From assembly GCF_022539665.2 (NCBI RefSeq), contig NC_081336.1, positions 2,356,001 to 2,420,000 on the forward strand: a stretch of 64,000 bases of DNA, in the 5' to 3' direction. The translations under genes and the position numbers were made by a program. Origin of the DNA: Daphnia carinata (Eukaryota; Arthropoda; Branchiopoda; Diplostraca; Daphniidae). Shown here in pieces: positions 24,244 through 36,892 of this stretch. The notes under the pieces are model-generated. The model made no database searches, had not been told where the DNA came from, and saw only the letters and a program-made list of their open reading frames with translations. Position 1 is the first letter of the stretch; the number at the start of each line of letters is the position of its first letter.

Positions 24244-27200
24244 GATGATGTGATGCGTTTCACACGACTACGCAGCCAACAAACCACTACAAAACAAAAG
24301 ACGATTTTTCTTGGTCCGTTCGAATGTTTCGTCCATCTCGCACTGGGAATTTTTCATATCAAAATAGTTAAACAAATATTTGATATGCCGCTTTTCTTTT
24401 CCTTTTTTTTTTTTTTTTTTTTTTTCATATTTGAATTTGTTGAAACTTTTCTTCGTCTTTTGTGTCTTGTTTTTTGAGGGGACTTTCCTTTGTTCGATCG
24501 GGACGTCTTGGGCCGAAATTCGTCAATGAAGACGTCGAACACACCCGTTCTCTTTTCATCAACGTCGTTTATTTTTATTTTTATTTTTTTTTGTTGCGTC
24601 AATAACACAACAGCGTCCCTCTTCGTATTTCATACGCGAGGATTGTGTTACTATATGTATAGAGTCTGCAACGTGTGCACACTCTTATCCCCCCCCCCCC
24701 CCTTTCTTCTCCGGACAGATTTATTGATAAAAAAAATCATAATAAAAGAATGGACGTTCGTAGATATGTTTATTTTCCTAGACACACAACATCTTTTCAT
24801 TTTTTTATTGATATGAATATCAAATAAAAATTGAAAAAAAAAAAACAAACAAAAAAAAAAAAACTGGGTGGGGTACGAGATCCACCTTTGGAGGGGGGGG
24901 GCATAATAGTGAGTACTCTATATCAAATTGCTGTGTGTGTGTGTGTGTGTGTGTACATTTTTATTGAATCAATCAATTCAATTTGTGTTTTGTTAAATAA
25001 AAAGGGCGGAGGGATTTGATGAAATTAAGAACAAAAGAAAGTTTTGAAAAATGAAATTTTGGGGACAGAAATGGAACGAATAAAAAAAGGGCAAACGACC
25101 GTTTTATTTTTTTTTTCAAGTTTTAAAATAGAAACAGCACAGCGTGTTATTCTTTTTTCAGTAGCTGTCTATTTTGCTTGAAATAATGAAACGTTAAGTC
25201 GAATGGGCTTTTTTTTTTTTGCAAATCTATTTTGATAGGAGCGCATAAGACGAGGGCAAAGGAGAGAATAAGCGCACAATGAACAACACACACAGACACA
25301 CACACACAAGAAACGCGGTTGGTCAATGCTTGCGGTTCGTTCTTCTTGATCCGCCGAAAATACCTACCCCCGTAGTGATCCCCCCCTTTTTTTTTTTTTT
25401 TTTTTTTTGTGACACTTCTTTTTTTTTTTTTTTTTTTTGTATGTTCTTCTTCCTCTTTTCGTCTCTCTTACAATAACATTTTTTTTTTGTATGTGTATTA
25501 AACCAACGAAAAAAGAATAGGACCTTTGCCTAAACAAAAACACAACTGTATCTATTTTTTTTTTTTTTTTTTTTTGTATGTCTCGATGATCCTCTATAAG
25601 CCTCTAATACTCGTCTATTATGCTGAAAGACATTGAAGATGCGTCGATATATTTTTTTTTTTTCTATTCTTCTTGTATATCTATATAAAAAAAAAAAAGG
25701 AGATCAGCGGGAGGTCGCGTAACCCTGGTGATGAAAGTATATCACTGGAGCTTTCTCTCTCTCCCTCCCATTTTGTGTGTGCTACGCACCGTGAGGGTGT
25801 CCATCAGCAACGGACAATTCGAGGAGCTTTTTTCTTTTTTTTTTTTTTTTTTTTTTGATGGTGCGGATAGAAGTTTTCTCGCAATGTTATTCTTCACAAC
25901 TAAAGCGTCAAGGAGCTTATTAGACATTGGTTACGCTTCTCATCGCTTTTGTTCCAGGAGAGGAGAAAGAAAAAAAAGTGTCTTTTTTTTTCTTTCTGTG
26001 TGAAACACTTGTTACGTTATACATCACCGTAAAGGCTCTATTTCTATCTTTTTTTTTGTTTTTTTTTTTTTTTTTTTCCAAGGGAGAATAGGGAAATCTT
26101 TTATTTAATGTTTTTTTTTTTTTTTTGGATGAGCCTTCACTACAGGAGGTCCTCTGAAATGTTTCTCTTTTTTTTTTTTTTTTTTTCTTTTTTTATTCAC
26201 TTTGAAAAGAATAGGAACAAAACTGGAACGTATACGGTAGATGAGAGTAGTGCTATAGACGGAGATTTATGCGACTGCCCTACCAGCTTGGGATAAACTT
26301 ATGAAACACACACACACACACACACACACAAAAAAAAAATGGAGAAGCGCTTCCTCTTGTAACAAGTGTCGACCCCCTCCATTTGAGTTCTCCTTCCTGT
26401 TAATTAGTTTCCCCCTTTTTTTTTTTTTTTTTTTTTTTAAGGCCCAGCAGAGTCTTACGTGTAGATGAGGAGTTGACCTTTACTAATTTCATTCGGTGCG
26501 GCTGCTCTCGCCATCGCCGTACAACACACGGCTTCTTCTTTTTTTTTTTTTTTTTTTTTTTTATGTGTGTCTAGTAGCAATGGGTGGAGAATTGAACTGA
26601 TTTTTTTTTTTTTGTATTTTTACGTCCAGGTGTTTTAACGATCTAACGTAAACCTTTTTTTTTTTTTTTTTTTAAATATATTTTCGATTCATTTAAACGA
26701 ACAAAAGAAAAATGGATGTGAGGTGTGTAGGCCTAATGTTTAAATATTAGGGCAATAACGTTGTGGTAGGCGCATTTGAAAACGATTGATTTTCGGTGAG
26801 CAGTTGAACATGCGGGTTTCTCTTTCACCCTGGATGAACGTTGTCTCTCTCTCTCTCTCTCATTTTTGTTTGAAATCGATTTCGATAGTCGTTGCTCTCG
26901 TGTTCAAGTTGAGCCCTTCTCCTTCTCGCAGCTCAGGAAGAGGAGATGGTGTGGGGGGGGGGGACCGATAAAGCCCTTTTTGCTCTCGATTGTACCTCGC
27001 CTTACACGAGCAGCTCTGAAAAGAATGGAGCGCTAATGAAGTCACCCTTTTTCCTCTGTCGTGTGACGTGTTGCTAACGTGGAAGGATGAAGGAGAAGAA
27101 GTGTTGAAGTAGAAGAACAAGAAGAGAATCAAGATCAATCGGAGGGATGGGAGGGGGGAGACCGTTTTTCGTAGCACATTTTTTTTTTTTTTTTTTTTTT

Positions 27201-27330
27201 TATTTCGGCCAGAGAGCGAATAACTGGGCTAAGATGTTGGTGCCATAGGGGTCTGACCCTTTCGTCCTATACGGTCCACTCACGCATTAGCGCGGCCATT
27301 GTTGTAACGAACTATGGTCACGACTCTTAA

Positions 27331-27367
<37 letters not shown>

Positions 27368-28380
27368 CTATGGAATAAAAACGATGGAAATGAATTTATT
27401 TGTTGTTCTTGTTTTTTGGGGGGGTTGGGGACGGGGCCGATTGGAAATCTAGGCAAAGATAGATGTGAATAATAGTTGGGAAGATCTTGTTTCATCGCCT
27501 TTTTCTTTATGTTTTCTCTGTGTGAGAAAATCAGAAGGTGAAAGCCACTTGTCTAGATTGAATTACCACGCACCTCTGTGTGTGTGCGTGTGTTTTTTTG
27601 TTGTTGTTGTATAGGCTCTCCTCGTACTCTAACGGGAGATTGTCTTTCTTCGGCCTCTATTCTTCTTTTTTTTTTTCTTTTTTTTTTTCTAAGCGTCTCA
27701 AACTCGGGAATCGGAATAATAATCGTAAGAATGTCTTTTGGCTCCTTCTCTTAGCCCTGGCTGTTATAATTCTCCGAGTTTTTTGGGGGGTTTTCTTGTA
27801 CTTCTTAGTCGGTCAGCTGCGGATCATTGCGGATCGAATGTTTCCTCAAAAACGTAGGGCATGTTTACGTACGGCTCCTAGTTTTTTTTTTTCTTGTGAA
27901 AAATGGTACGAAGCGACGTGTACGGTAGCTCTCTTATCTCTTACCTTTTTTTTTTTTTTTTTTTTTTTTTTTGGCTAATGCAAACCCTCCCCTTTGGACA
28001 ATCTGCTTATACACACACGGCCCTCTTATTATCAGCTTCGTCAGCGAAAAATGAATTTCACGTTTTGTTTGTTTTTTTTTGGTTTTCTGAATGACGCGGT
28101 TTACAAGAAGGTGGAGGGGGGGGGAGAGAGAAATGAATTTAATCGGAATGTTTACAACAACGAAAAAAAAAAAAAAAAAATGGAGGATTTATTGACGACG
28201 TCGACGTCATGTCTAGGTTATAGCTCTACTGGCCACCGTATATACTCCGGCGCCGGCGGAAACGCGCAGCACCTCCCTCTCTTTCTCTCTCTCCCCCCCC
28301 CCCCCCTTCTCTCTCTCTTCTTCCAAGTCTATTTTTTTTTTTGTGTGTGTGTGTGTATGTTCCCCCCGTCATCATCATAA

Positions 28381-28412
<32 letters not shown>

Positions 28413-29667
28413 GGAATAAGCAGAAGAAGAAGAAGAAGCAGAAGGTACATACTACAAGAGTTTGAAGGAAGAAGAAGAAGAAGAAAAAAAAAAAAAGAGG
28501 GAACCGAACGTGTGTGCGTGTTGTGCATGTAACATGCAAGAAAGGATGGGAATGGGCGTCTATATGGAAAACCTTAAAAAAAAAAAAAAAAAAAAGACGA
28601 AGAAACGAAAGATAAAGGTACAACTACAACAACATCAACAACAAAAAAAAAATAGACAAGAAAAGAAAGAAAAAAAAAACGAAACTATGGAGGGCCCTGG
28701 AGGGGTCTCGATCTGTGGCGCCACCTGCGCTACATACACGCGGGTTACATGTATATTTCTCTTAACTTCTATCCTCTGCGCAATAAGGAAAACAAAACAA
28801 AACAAAAAAACCAAAAAAAAAAAAAAGGGAATATTTTTATTTAGTTTTATTTTATTTCATCTTATGTTGCCCTGTTCACCTCTTTTCTACCCGCCCCCTC
28901 CATCACACACAAACACACACACACGAACGATGTCTCGCTGGAACGTTTTTTTTTTTGTTTTTTTTTAGAGCGATGTACGCCGACGAGCACAACGCCGTCG
29001 TACCAGACAACATCACAGGGCGTGGTGTATGCGTACGGCTATGGACTCTATCGGTTGACATCAAAGAAATATTGTAATTCTATAGGATTCTATATGCTGT
29101 TTTTTTTTTTTACTTGACGTTGTCAGCTACCAGGTGCTGCTTTAGATCTCGAACCCGTTCACAAAATGAAGGGGACCATCTGCTTTTTTTGATTCGCATT
29201 GACGGAAGTAGTTGCTTCGTCAATCAATTGTTACGTTTTTTATTATTATTATTCCCTTCGATAGGTGGACGGGATAAAAAAAAAAAAAAACTGGACTAAC
29301 AATTGATTGAATTTGAAATGTGTATGGAAAAAAAAAAAATAGCGTGTTGTCTACATTATCTCGCCACTCTATCGTATCTTTTCGATAACCTATTGACGTT
29401 TCTTAGCCGTGCAAGACCGTTGTAATTTGAGATCCGCCCCCGCCCTACGCCCGTCTGCTATTAGAGATTTGTGCTGCTCTCCAATGAATGAAGACATAGT
29501 TTTTTTTTTTTTTTTATTTCCTCCCCCTTCGTCAGATGGACTCTGTTCATTCACCGTCGAACAATAAAAGATAGAAGAAAAAAAAAAACATACCAACAGT
29601 TTTTTTTTTATTTATTTTTTTTTATTTTTGGTATTGTTGGTTTTCGATCCCCTCGCAATTCTAAACG

Positions 29668-29685
29668 AGCGCGCGCGCGCGCGCG
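29668..29685. repeat. (CG)n alternating tract
   Basis: Strict GC alternation of about 18 nt beside a short CT run. Alternating CG is the classic Z-DNA-forming sequence. Its survival suggests little germline CpG methylation at this spot. Confidence 0.85.
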
Positions 29686-29715
29686 TCTCTCTCTCCAAAG
29701 TCTGCAATTAGAACC

Positions 29716-29716
<1 letters not shown>

Positions 29717-29747
<31 letters not shown>
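29717..29747. repeat. T31 homopolymer
   Basis: An uninterrupted run of 31 T, about 30 nt after the CG tract. Confidence 0.9.
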
Positions 29748-29749
<2 letters not shown>

Positions 29750-30531
29750 GTGGCACCACACCCACCCAAGTCACCGGAACTGCTGGATAGTCTTCTCTTT
29801 TGTGTGTGTAGGGGGGAGGAAATAATAATAATAATAAAAAAAAAAAAAAAGTAGGAGAGATGCAATCCAACAGTTACGGAACAAGAATGAAGTTTCACCG
29901 TTTTTCTTTTTCTTTTTTTTTTTTTGAATGTTGTCAAATCAAATTTCAAGTCACTGGTGAACCCGTTTTTCTCTGTTTATCGATGATAGGAAACACTTGG
30001 CACGTTGAGGTTCCAAACGATGGAACAAACGGGACACGAAAAAAAAAAAAGAAATTCTTCACAAATTTTTTTAAAACGTTAAAAAAAAAAAAAAAAAATG
30101 AACGACTTTTCTTTTTTTGTTTTGAAACATTTTTTTTTTTTTTTTTCGTGAGTCGGTCGCTGGCCTTGCCCGCGTCTCTTTGACGCTGCTGGTGGGGGTA
30201 GGCGATATGCCCGATCCGCAGATGGCGTGCATCACGCTATTTGCATAACACACACAGGGGCATCACTACCACCGCCACGTCTCGTCTCAGGCAAAAAGGA
30301 AAGAAGAGGGACGTAACAGTCGTAGCAAAAAGCAAATGAGAGAACGGGGGTATGAACAACACAACATGGAAAAAAAAAAAAAAAAAAGAAAAAGAAAATG
30401 AACCCGGCAGTGTTTCAAGTGGAGAAAGCCCCGAAGCGGAGCTCATCATCATCATCTCGACAACGGTAGATGTTACTCGAGACAGAGAGACTCTTATTTT
30501 ATTTTTGTTGTTGGATGCTGAAGAATTTTTT

Positions 30532-30574
<43 letters not shown>

Positions 30575-31696
30575 AATTTTAATTTTTTTTTTTTTTTTTG
30601 AAAGGAGTAGGGAGAGTTTTTTTTGTTTTTTTTTTGGGACTGTAAATCAGTTAATGAAATTAAATGAATCGTTTCTAATATGCGGCCCTAAATCACGGTG
30701 ATGGATGAGCTCCTCTCGTATCTGTGCGTTGAGAATGCAATTTTTTTTTGAAATGATATGTCGAGATGAGCCGAGATATGACGAGAATGTATCACACATT
30801 TCTTTTTGCTTTCTTTTTGAGGAAAAGTGAGGAATGAATACTTTTGAAAAACGATGTGGCTTTTTTTTTTTTTTTTCTTGTTTTGTATATCGACAAACAC
30901 ACAATTGTTTTTTGTGTATTGGGATGAGAAACATCACACAGTTTGTTTTTGTTTTGTTTGGTTTTTTTTGTCATCATTTGTTAATTTTTTTACGTAACTT
31001 GGGACACACACGGAGATACACACGCGCACGTTTCACATAATGTCGTGAAGGTTCAGAGACAACAGGGCCAGAATGAAATGATTTTCAAAAAATAATAATT
31101 CGATGCGATGATGAAGAAGGGAATCACTTACACAACCACACACACGCACACACACATAGAGGATGGGGTAAATAAAAGATGAGGACCGGCTATATGATAC
31201 ACATCACTCGAGAAACTCCCGCAAAAAAAAAAAAAAAAATTTGAATAACAATTTTTTTTTTTTTTTTTTTTTTTTGAATCTTTTTTTTTTTTTTTCCTTT
31301 TTAATAAATGAGAAAAAAAAATTGGTTTCAACAACAAACAAAGTCTAGAACATGTACAGTCGATCGGGGCAGACCATTCCCTCCCCCCCTCTTCATCTTA
31401 TTTGATTTGAAGAAAAAAGAAAATTTTGTTTTGTTTTTTTCTATAAATCAATGTCTTTAGTTGTTTCATTTGTAACGCTGTACACTATTATTTCATTGTA
31501 CTATAGTCTAACGTTTGAGTACAAGGATGAAATGGTGGAACGCGAATCGCAGTTCTCTCTATTTCAAAAATTCATTTTGACGGTAGACACGAAAAAAAAA
31601 AGAAAAAATGAAAAATAATTCTGTATAAAAATCCAATCCTCCTAAATACATATACTATACGTATATCGATTACATTTCAATCGAAAAAAAAAATGA

Positions 31697-31718
31697 GGGG
31701 GGGGGGGGGGGGGGGGGG
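31697..31718. repeat. G22 homopolymer
   Basis: An uninterrupted run of 22 G preceded by an A-rich stretch; a strong G-quadruplex candidate. It lies about 640 bp downstream of the Dll stop codon and could fall in the Dll 3' UTR or terminator region, in which case the transcript would carry C22. Confidence 0.85.
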
Positions 31719-32353
31719 TGTGTCGAAGTGTCGAAGTCTCTATTGCACCCGAGCAACGAAATTAAAAAAAAAAAAAAATAAATTGTGTAGTGAAGGAATT
31801 CATTTTTTTTTTTTTTTTTTTTTCTCTTATAATATTAACAATTTTGGGGCTGGGACGCAGTGATGACGCAAACGCACGCACACACAGGGGAGGGGAGGGG
31901 GGGGGGATCTTTCCTTGTTAAAAAAAAAAAAAAAAATGGAAATTGTAAAGTAAATATATTTGTATGTATATCAGTAATTGAAGAAGGTAGTAGAAAATCA
32001 ACCGAAATGAATAAGAAAAAAAAAAAAAGGACGAAAATTCTAGGACAGGAGGAATTTCTTGCTCAATTTCTCAAACGATTTTCTAAATAATTTATCGACG
32101 ATTCCAATCGAATTATTTTTTTTTTTTGTTTGTTTTTCATTGGCTTTTTGAAAACAAAACAAAAAAACAATTGTTGATCTAAACAAACAAAAAATCATCA
32201 CCTAAATCTTTCGCGCCTCTTGTTTTGTTTTTTGTTTTTCTTTTTCAAAATCAACAACAAAAAAAAAAAAAACAAAAAAAAAATGTTGAAAACATTTTGC
32301 GTTTTTTTTTTGTTTTTCTAAATACTTTTGAATTACAAATGGCGAAGAGTTTC

Positions 32354-32737
32354 TCATGTGAGTAGACCTTGGTTCATGGTGGCGGCGTATTGCCAAGGGT
32401 AGGGCATGCCGTAGTTGGCGGCTGCAGCCGCCGCCGCCGCCGCGGCGCCCATCTGCTGCTGCAAACTGTTTTGGTGGTGGACGTGGTGGACGTGGTGGTG
32501 GTGGTGGGCCAGGCCGACGGCCGACGCTGGATCGCCCATTTGAATGAGGCTCGGCTTTGTGTCGTCCATCCACGAGCCGGCGGAGCTGAGCGGCGGACTG
32601 CCCGTGCCGCCGCCTAGAAGCGTCGGCGGAGGTGGCGACAGGTCGCTGACGGGCGTCCCGGCCGATTGGTGTTGTTGCTGTTGTTGGTGGTAGTTGATCA
32701 TGGCGCCGGGGTGCTGTTGCTGCTGCTGTTGGTGCGC

Positions 32738-32779
<42 letters not shown>

Positions 32780-34333
32780 CTGCTGGCCCATGCCCAGCGG
32801 TAGGTAACCGCCGCCCAGGCTCCCGTCGTCGCCGCACTCTGGACTCGGCGATCCGCCTTCGGATTCCGACGGAGACATTTGCGGCGTCGACGCCGAATTG
32901 TTGGCGTTGAGTCCGCCTCCGCCGCCGACCTGTTGCGCCGCTTTCATCATCTTCTTGTACTTGCTCCTCCGGTTCTGGAACCAAATTTTCACCTGCAATG
33001 CGTAGAAATTGATTTGATTTGTCTTTAAACTGAGGGGATATTGAAACATCTGGGGAAGATTGAAACATCGTTATGTAATAACACCGTCGGGAAAACAATT
33101 ACGCAATTACATTAAGTCCAGGCTCGGCATGCAATGAGTGGATTCAATCCGTCTCACTTTTCAAGGGGGGTGGGGGACATTTTACTTTAATAATAATATA
33201 CATATATATTTGTTTTTTTTTGTTTTTTTTTTAAGTCTTCCACCTGATGAAAGGGATGTCGACGAGGCCATTTCTTTCGTTTTGGATTTTTTCGAAGGGG
33301 GCATGAGAATATTTTGCGCGGATTATTCCGATTGTGATGCAATCCACCGTGTTATTTTTTTTTTTTTCTTGTTTTTTTTGTTTGTTTTTTTTAACTCATT
33401 TGATGGATAGCTATCTGCCGTCCTTTTATTTGTTAGTCTCTCCAAGAGTAGAAAAAACAAGGCTGGACATTTTTCAAATATCTCCCCCCCCCCCCCCCCC
33501 CCACTCATTGCAATGATAGAATTTTTTTATATTCCCCCCCCCCCTCCGAAAGAACAAAACATCGAAGAAAAATATAAAAACGCGCATGAATACTGTTTCC
33601 TCCTCATGTGTTTTTTTTTTTTTAATTTTTCGAACGACACGCCCCCTTCTCGAATCCCCCCCCCCCTTACTCCTCTGCGTCTACACACACGGACTGTACG
33701 TTCGTTTTTTTTTTGTGTGTGTGTGTGTGTGTGTGTGTTGGGTGTCTTGGCCCGTATAACCCCCATCCATCACGGCAGCCCAAGCAGCAGGCGAGCATAG
33801 CAAAAAGAGGGATGGAGAAACAAGAACACGCCCCCTCGTGACATATCGTGAACCTTTTTTTTTTTTTTTTTTTTTCTTTCTTGTACGAGCGCCATCTTTT
33901 TTTTTTTTTTTAACTTTAATTTTTTTGAAAAAAAAAAAAAAATGTGTTATTTAATTTTTCTTACCTGAGTTTGAGTGAGTCCCAAAGAAGCGGCCAGCTC
34001 GGCTCGTTCGGGCAGGGCGAGGTATTGAGTCCGTTGAAATCGTCGGTTGAGCTGCTGCAATTGAAGCGACGAGTAGATCGTTCTCGGTTTGCGCATCTTT
34101 TTGCCCTTGCCGTTGACTCTGATTCCCGAGTCGAGTGAATCTTTATCTGAATGGCAACACCAAATGAAAACGACCCAAAAGAAAGAGGGGAAAAAGAAAA
34201 TTTAATTTCATTATCTTTGAGCAGAGAAAAAAAAAAAAAAAAAAAAAAAGGAAACGCACAACACACACACACGAACGCAAAAGAAGAAGAAAAAAAAAAT
34301 GTATTTATCACGAGAAGTCGGCGTGATGGATGA

Positions 34334-34374
<41 letters not shown>

Positions 34375-35152
34375 TTCTAGCCTAATGCTCATCTGCATAA
34401 TGATGATTGTATTTGTTTCTCTCGTTTCTCTTTCTCTCTTTTTTTTTTTTTTTTTCGTTCGTTATTTTCCGTGTCTCGACCGTTTATCGATGATGATATT
34501 ACGCCGACCTTATTAGTTAAATGCGTATTTATAAATGCAGGGCTTTTTTTTTTTTTTATTTATTATTATTAGCCTCTTTGACGCCTGAACGTGTTTGACA
34601 ACGATTCGAATTTTCGAACGGCGTGTGCAATTGAATCTATTTTATCCGACGGGGGTTGGTTTGTGGAAAGGGAATTTCGAACTCGGCTCACGGACGGACG
34701 CATTGCAGACTTTTAGGCTGCTGGCTCATTCATCATCCGAGTTCGAATGGCTAAGACGATAGGCAATGTTTTCTGTTTTTTTTTTGTTTTTTTTTTTTTT
34801 TTTTTTTTTTATAATCTTTATACAAAAAAAAAAAAAAAAAAAAAAATTATGATTTCGAGAAGGGGAAAGAGAGAAGAAAAAGGGCCGGTCCCGCCAGTTT
34901 CGCTGTCCTGCTCGTTGCGTCCACCACCAACACACAGTGGATCGACGATTAATTGATCGATTCTTATCGGCTCCAGACGCGCGCGCATACACACACACAC
35001 ACACATACATACAACATCTAACCTCGTAAGAGAGAAATAAGACAAAACTTCTTGAGGGCTCCTTCTTTATTCTGGCCATCCATCATCATCCGCCCCCCTT
35101 CCATACATCATCAGAACGTATAACGTCTCTGGCGATCCCTTCTCGTTGTGTA

Positions 35153-35194
<42 letters not shown>

Positions 35195-36139
35195 GTATAT
35201 ATATATATATATATATATATACAACAACACGTTACACACGGGGCCATCATTCGTTTTCTTTTCTGCCATCGAATGAAAAAAAAAAAAAAAAGGAAAAAAT
35301 TCAACCAAAATATAAAAAACTATGGCTCCGAATAAGACGAGTACCGCCGGCTCTTTTGTATCTCTCAGCGTTTGAAAAAAAAAAAAAAAATGTTTTTTTT
35401 TTTTTCCCCCCTTCTCTTGATATACTCTTCTGTGGTTCGTACATCTAAACACACCCCCTTTTTTTCTCTCCCCCCCCCGTGTTATCCACCCCTGTTCTAC
35501 GGAAATATTATTCAAAAAAAAAAAAGAAGAAGAAGAAGAAGAAGAAGAATCAAAACAAAAGATTCGAACGCCCACCCCGTCAGCTTTTTTTTTTTTATTA
35601 TTATTACTTTCCGAAGAAATCAAACTAAAATTTAAATGTTATTTAAAACAAAACAAAACAAAATCTAAAAGCTTCTTACCGTCTCGCGGAGGTGATGGAC
35701 ATTGCGACGGGTACGGACTGAGGTGGTGGTATCCGGCGGCGGCAGCGGCGGCGGCTGCCGCGTAGGAATTTTGCGGCGTCATGTGCGAGAAAGGGTAGCC
35801 GCCGAGCTGGCGGTTGACGCTCAAACTGTTTGCTGACGCGTGTTGTTGTTGCATTTGCTGGTACGGGTTGCGGCTCATGCCGTACGGCCCGCCGCCACCG
35901 CCGCCGCCTCCGCCCGGGCCCCCACCGGCCGCCATGTGAGACGGTGGCGGACCGATGCCGGCCTGGCTGGCCAGGTGCTGGTGCGCCTGTTGCAGCTCGA
36001 GGAAGGCGTTTTTGGAGGCGTTGACGGCGGCCGCCGCGGCGGCAGCTTGTTGTTGCGAATTGGCCGCCTGGCCGGCCGCCGACTCCTGTTGATCGCAATC
36101 TGCTCTGCCGACCACCGAGTTGGGCGTCGTCGACGACAT
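32354..36139 (-). CDS. Dll: Distal-less homeobox transcription factor
   Basis: Homeodomain transcription factor specifying distal limb identity in arthropods (family knowledge). Three coding exons: 36139-35680, 34146-33965 and 32992-32354; all borders are GT-AG, phases agree, 426 aa. The homeodomain spans about residues 171-230 and reads [10 protein letters not shown]...LTQTQ, then [17 protein letters not shown]; these are Dll/Dlx hallmarks, with Gln at homeodomain position 50. The second intron falls between homeodomain residues 44 and 45 (TQTQ/VKIWF), the position shared by many homeobox genes. Before the homeodomain come the conserved AFLELQQ and [15 protein letters not shown] motifs; around it lie Ala, Gly, Gln and His runs. 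I chose the ATG at 36139 because it is the first after an in-frame stop at 36314-36316. In-frame codons 5' of it look protein-like, so an upstream exon cannot be excluded. The C-terminus ends NQGLLT. Confidence 0.93.
32750..32773 (-). repeat. (CAG)8 coding for polyglutamine in Dll
   Basis: Eight pure CTG units on the plus strand, which read as CAG on the coding strand. They lie inside a longer Gln/His-rich segment of Dll exon 3. Uninterrupted CAG in a coding exon is prone to length polymorphism. Confidence 0.85.
32993..33964 (-). other. Dll intron 2 (inside the homeodomain)
   Basis: 972 nt. The donor is CAG/GTAAGA (33965/33964) and the acceptor is TTGCAG (32994-32993). It holds T tracts, a C19 run (33484-33502), a TG run (33716-33738) and no coding potential. 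Confidence 0.85.
34147..35679 (-). other. Dll intron 1
   Basis: 1533 nt. The donor is GACG/GTAAGA (35680/35679) and the acceptor is CATTCAG (34148-34147). The split codon G/AT restores Asp in [12 protein letters not shown]. It contains a CT-then-TA compound microsatellite (35157-35221, a plus-strand description), A/T tracts and CA repeats, but no gene. Fairly complex sequence at about 34560-34740 is a candidate intronic enhancer region; that is inference. Confidence 0.85.
35157..35221. repeat. (CT)n-(TA)n compound microsatellite
   Basis: About 15 CT units, a short TTTCTCTG break, then about 13 TA units, all inside Dll intron 1. Confidence 0.9.
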
Positions 36140-36333
36140 GTTGTTGTAATCGCCGCTGCTGAAATGGCTGTTGATGAAACTGTTGGCCGAACTGGACGGC
36201 GGCGGCGGAGGCGGCGAACTCCGCCGGATTTGATGAGGCGACGGCGACTCCAGGGTTGCCGATTTTATTTGCAACCTTTTTTTTTTTTTCTTTTTCTTTC
36301 TTTCTTTCTTTCTTTATTTATTGATTGATTGAT

Positions 36334-36370
<37 letters not shown>

Positions 36371-36721
36371 GGAACTCGCCAAGGTGGGTCACCTGGAACG
36401 AAACTTGTTTTGCACTCGATGACACACACGAGCGCACTAGTGGTGAATGTCTTCTTCAGATATTTCAAAATTGTCGATGCTTTTCACTTGATTATTTAGA
36501 CAATTGAGGTGTGGCGAAAAGAAAAAAAAAAAAAAAAAAATTGTGAACGAAAGTTGAGAGAATGACACTGTTGATAACACTGTATTCCGAGGATACACAA
36601 CAACAACTTTTAAAAGATGAGAACCGATTGATGCGTATGTGTTTTTGTTGTTTTGAGGAGATCACGATGTGTCTGAGGGTGAGCGTCGCCGATGAAACGC
36701 CAAATATCGAAACTATTTGTA

Positions 36722-36857
36722 CGTGTGTGTGTGTGTGTGTGTGTTATTCTTTAACGTGCGTTTAATGTGTCGGTGTGAGAGAGGAACGTACCAACAACAC
36801 GACCGTCCTGGGCGGTAGTTAGCGAACCAACTGGTCTTCTACTGTCTAGCCATTCAC

Positions 36858-36889
<32 letters not shown>
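36722..36889. repeat. Inverted (TG)n / (CA)n pair
   Basis: A TG run (36722-36743) and a CA run (36861-36889) in opposite sense, about 120 nt apart. They could pair in a transcript of the Dll 5' flank. Confidence 0.8.

Positions 36890-36892
<3 letters not shown>

Larger units (their letters stand above)
20001..32353. other. Gene-poor, repeat-rich intergenic DNA, block 3 (3' flank of Dll)
   Basis: No supported gene between 20001 and the stop codon of Dll at 32354. Content is A/T homopolymers, AAC/TA/CA/CTT/GA/TG microsatellites, a poly(C) tract at 23502-23522, a CG-alternating tract at 29668-29685 and a G22 tract at 31697-31718. The part nearest 32354 should include the Dll 3' UTR. I did not find a convincing AATAAA on the minus strand close to the stop, so the transcript end is not placed. 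Confidence 0.55.

Noticed and set aside
32202-33098. 298-codon minus-strand open frame, Arg/Ala-rich
   Set aside because: It is a shifted-frame shadow of the GC-rich last exon of Dll; the homeodomain lies in the other frame.
36140-36274. Extending Dll 45 codons upstream to a TTG
   Set aside because: No ATG in that extension before an in-frame stop at 36314-36316, and the only possible acceptor sits in an A-rich tract; the ATG at 36139 is preferred.
35840-36328. 162-codon plus-strand open frame opposite Dll exon 1
   Set aside because: Antisense shadow of the Dll Ala/Gly/Gln-rich exon, with no motif of its own.
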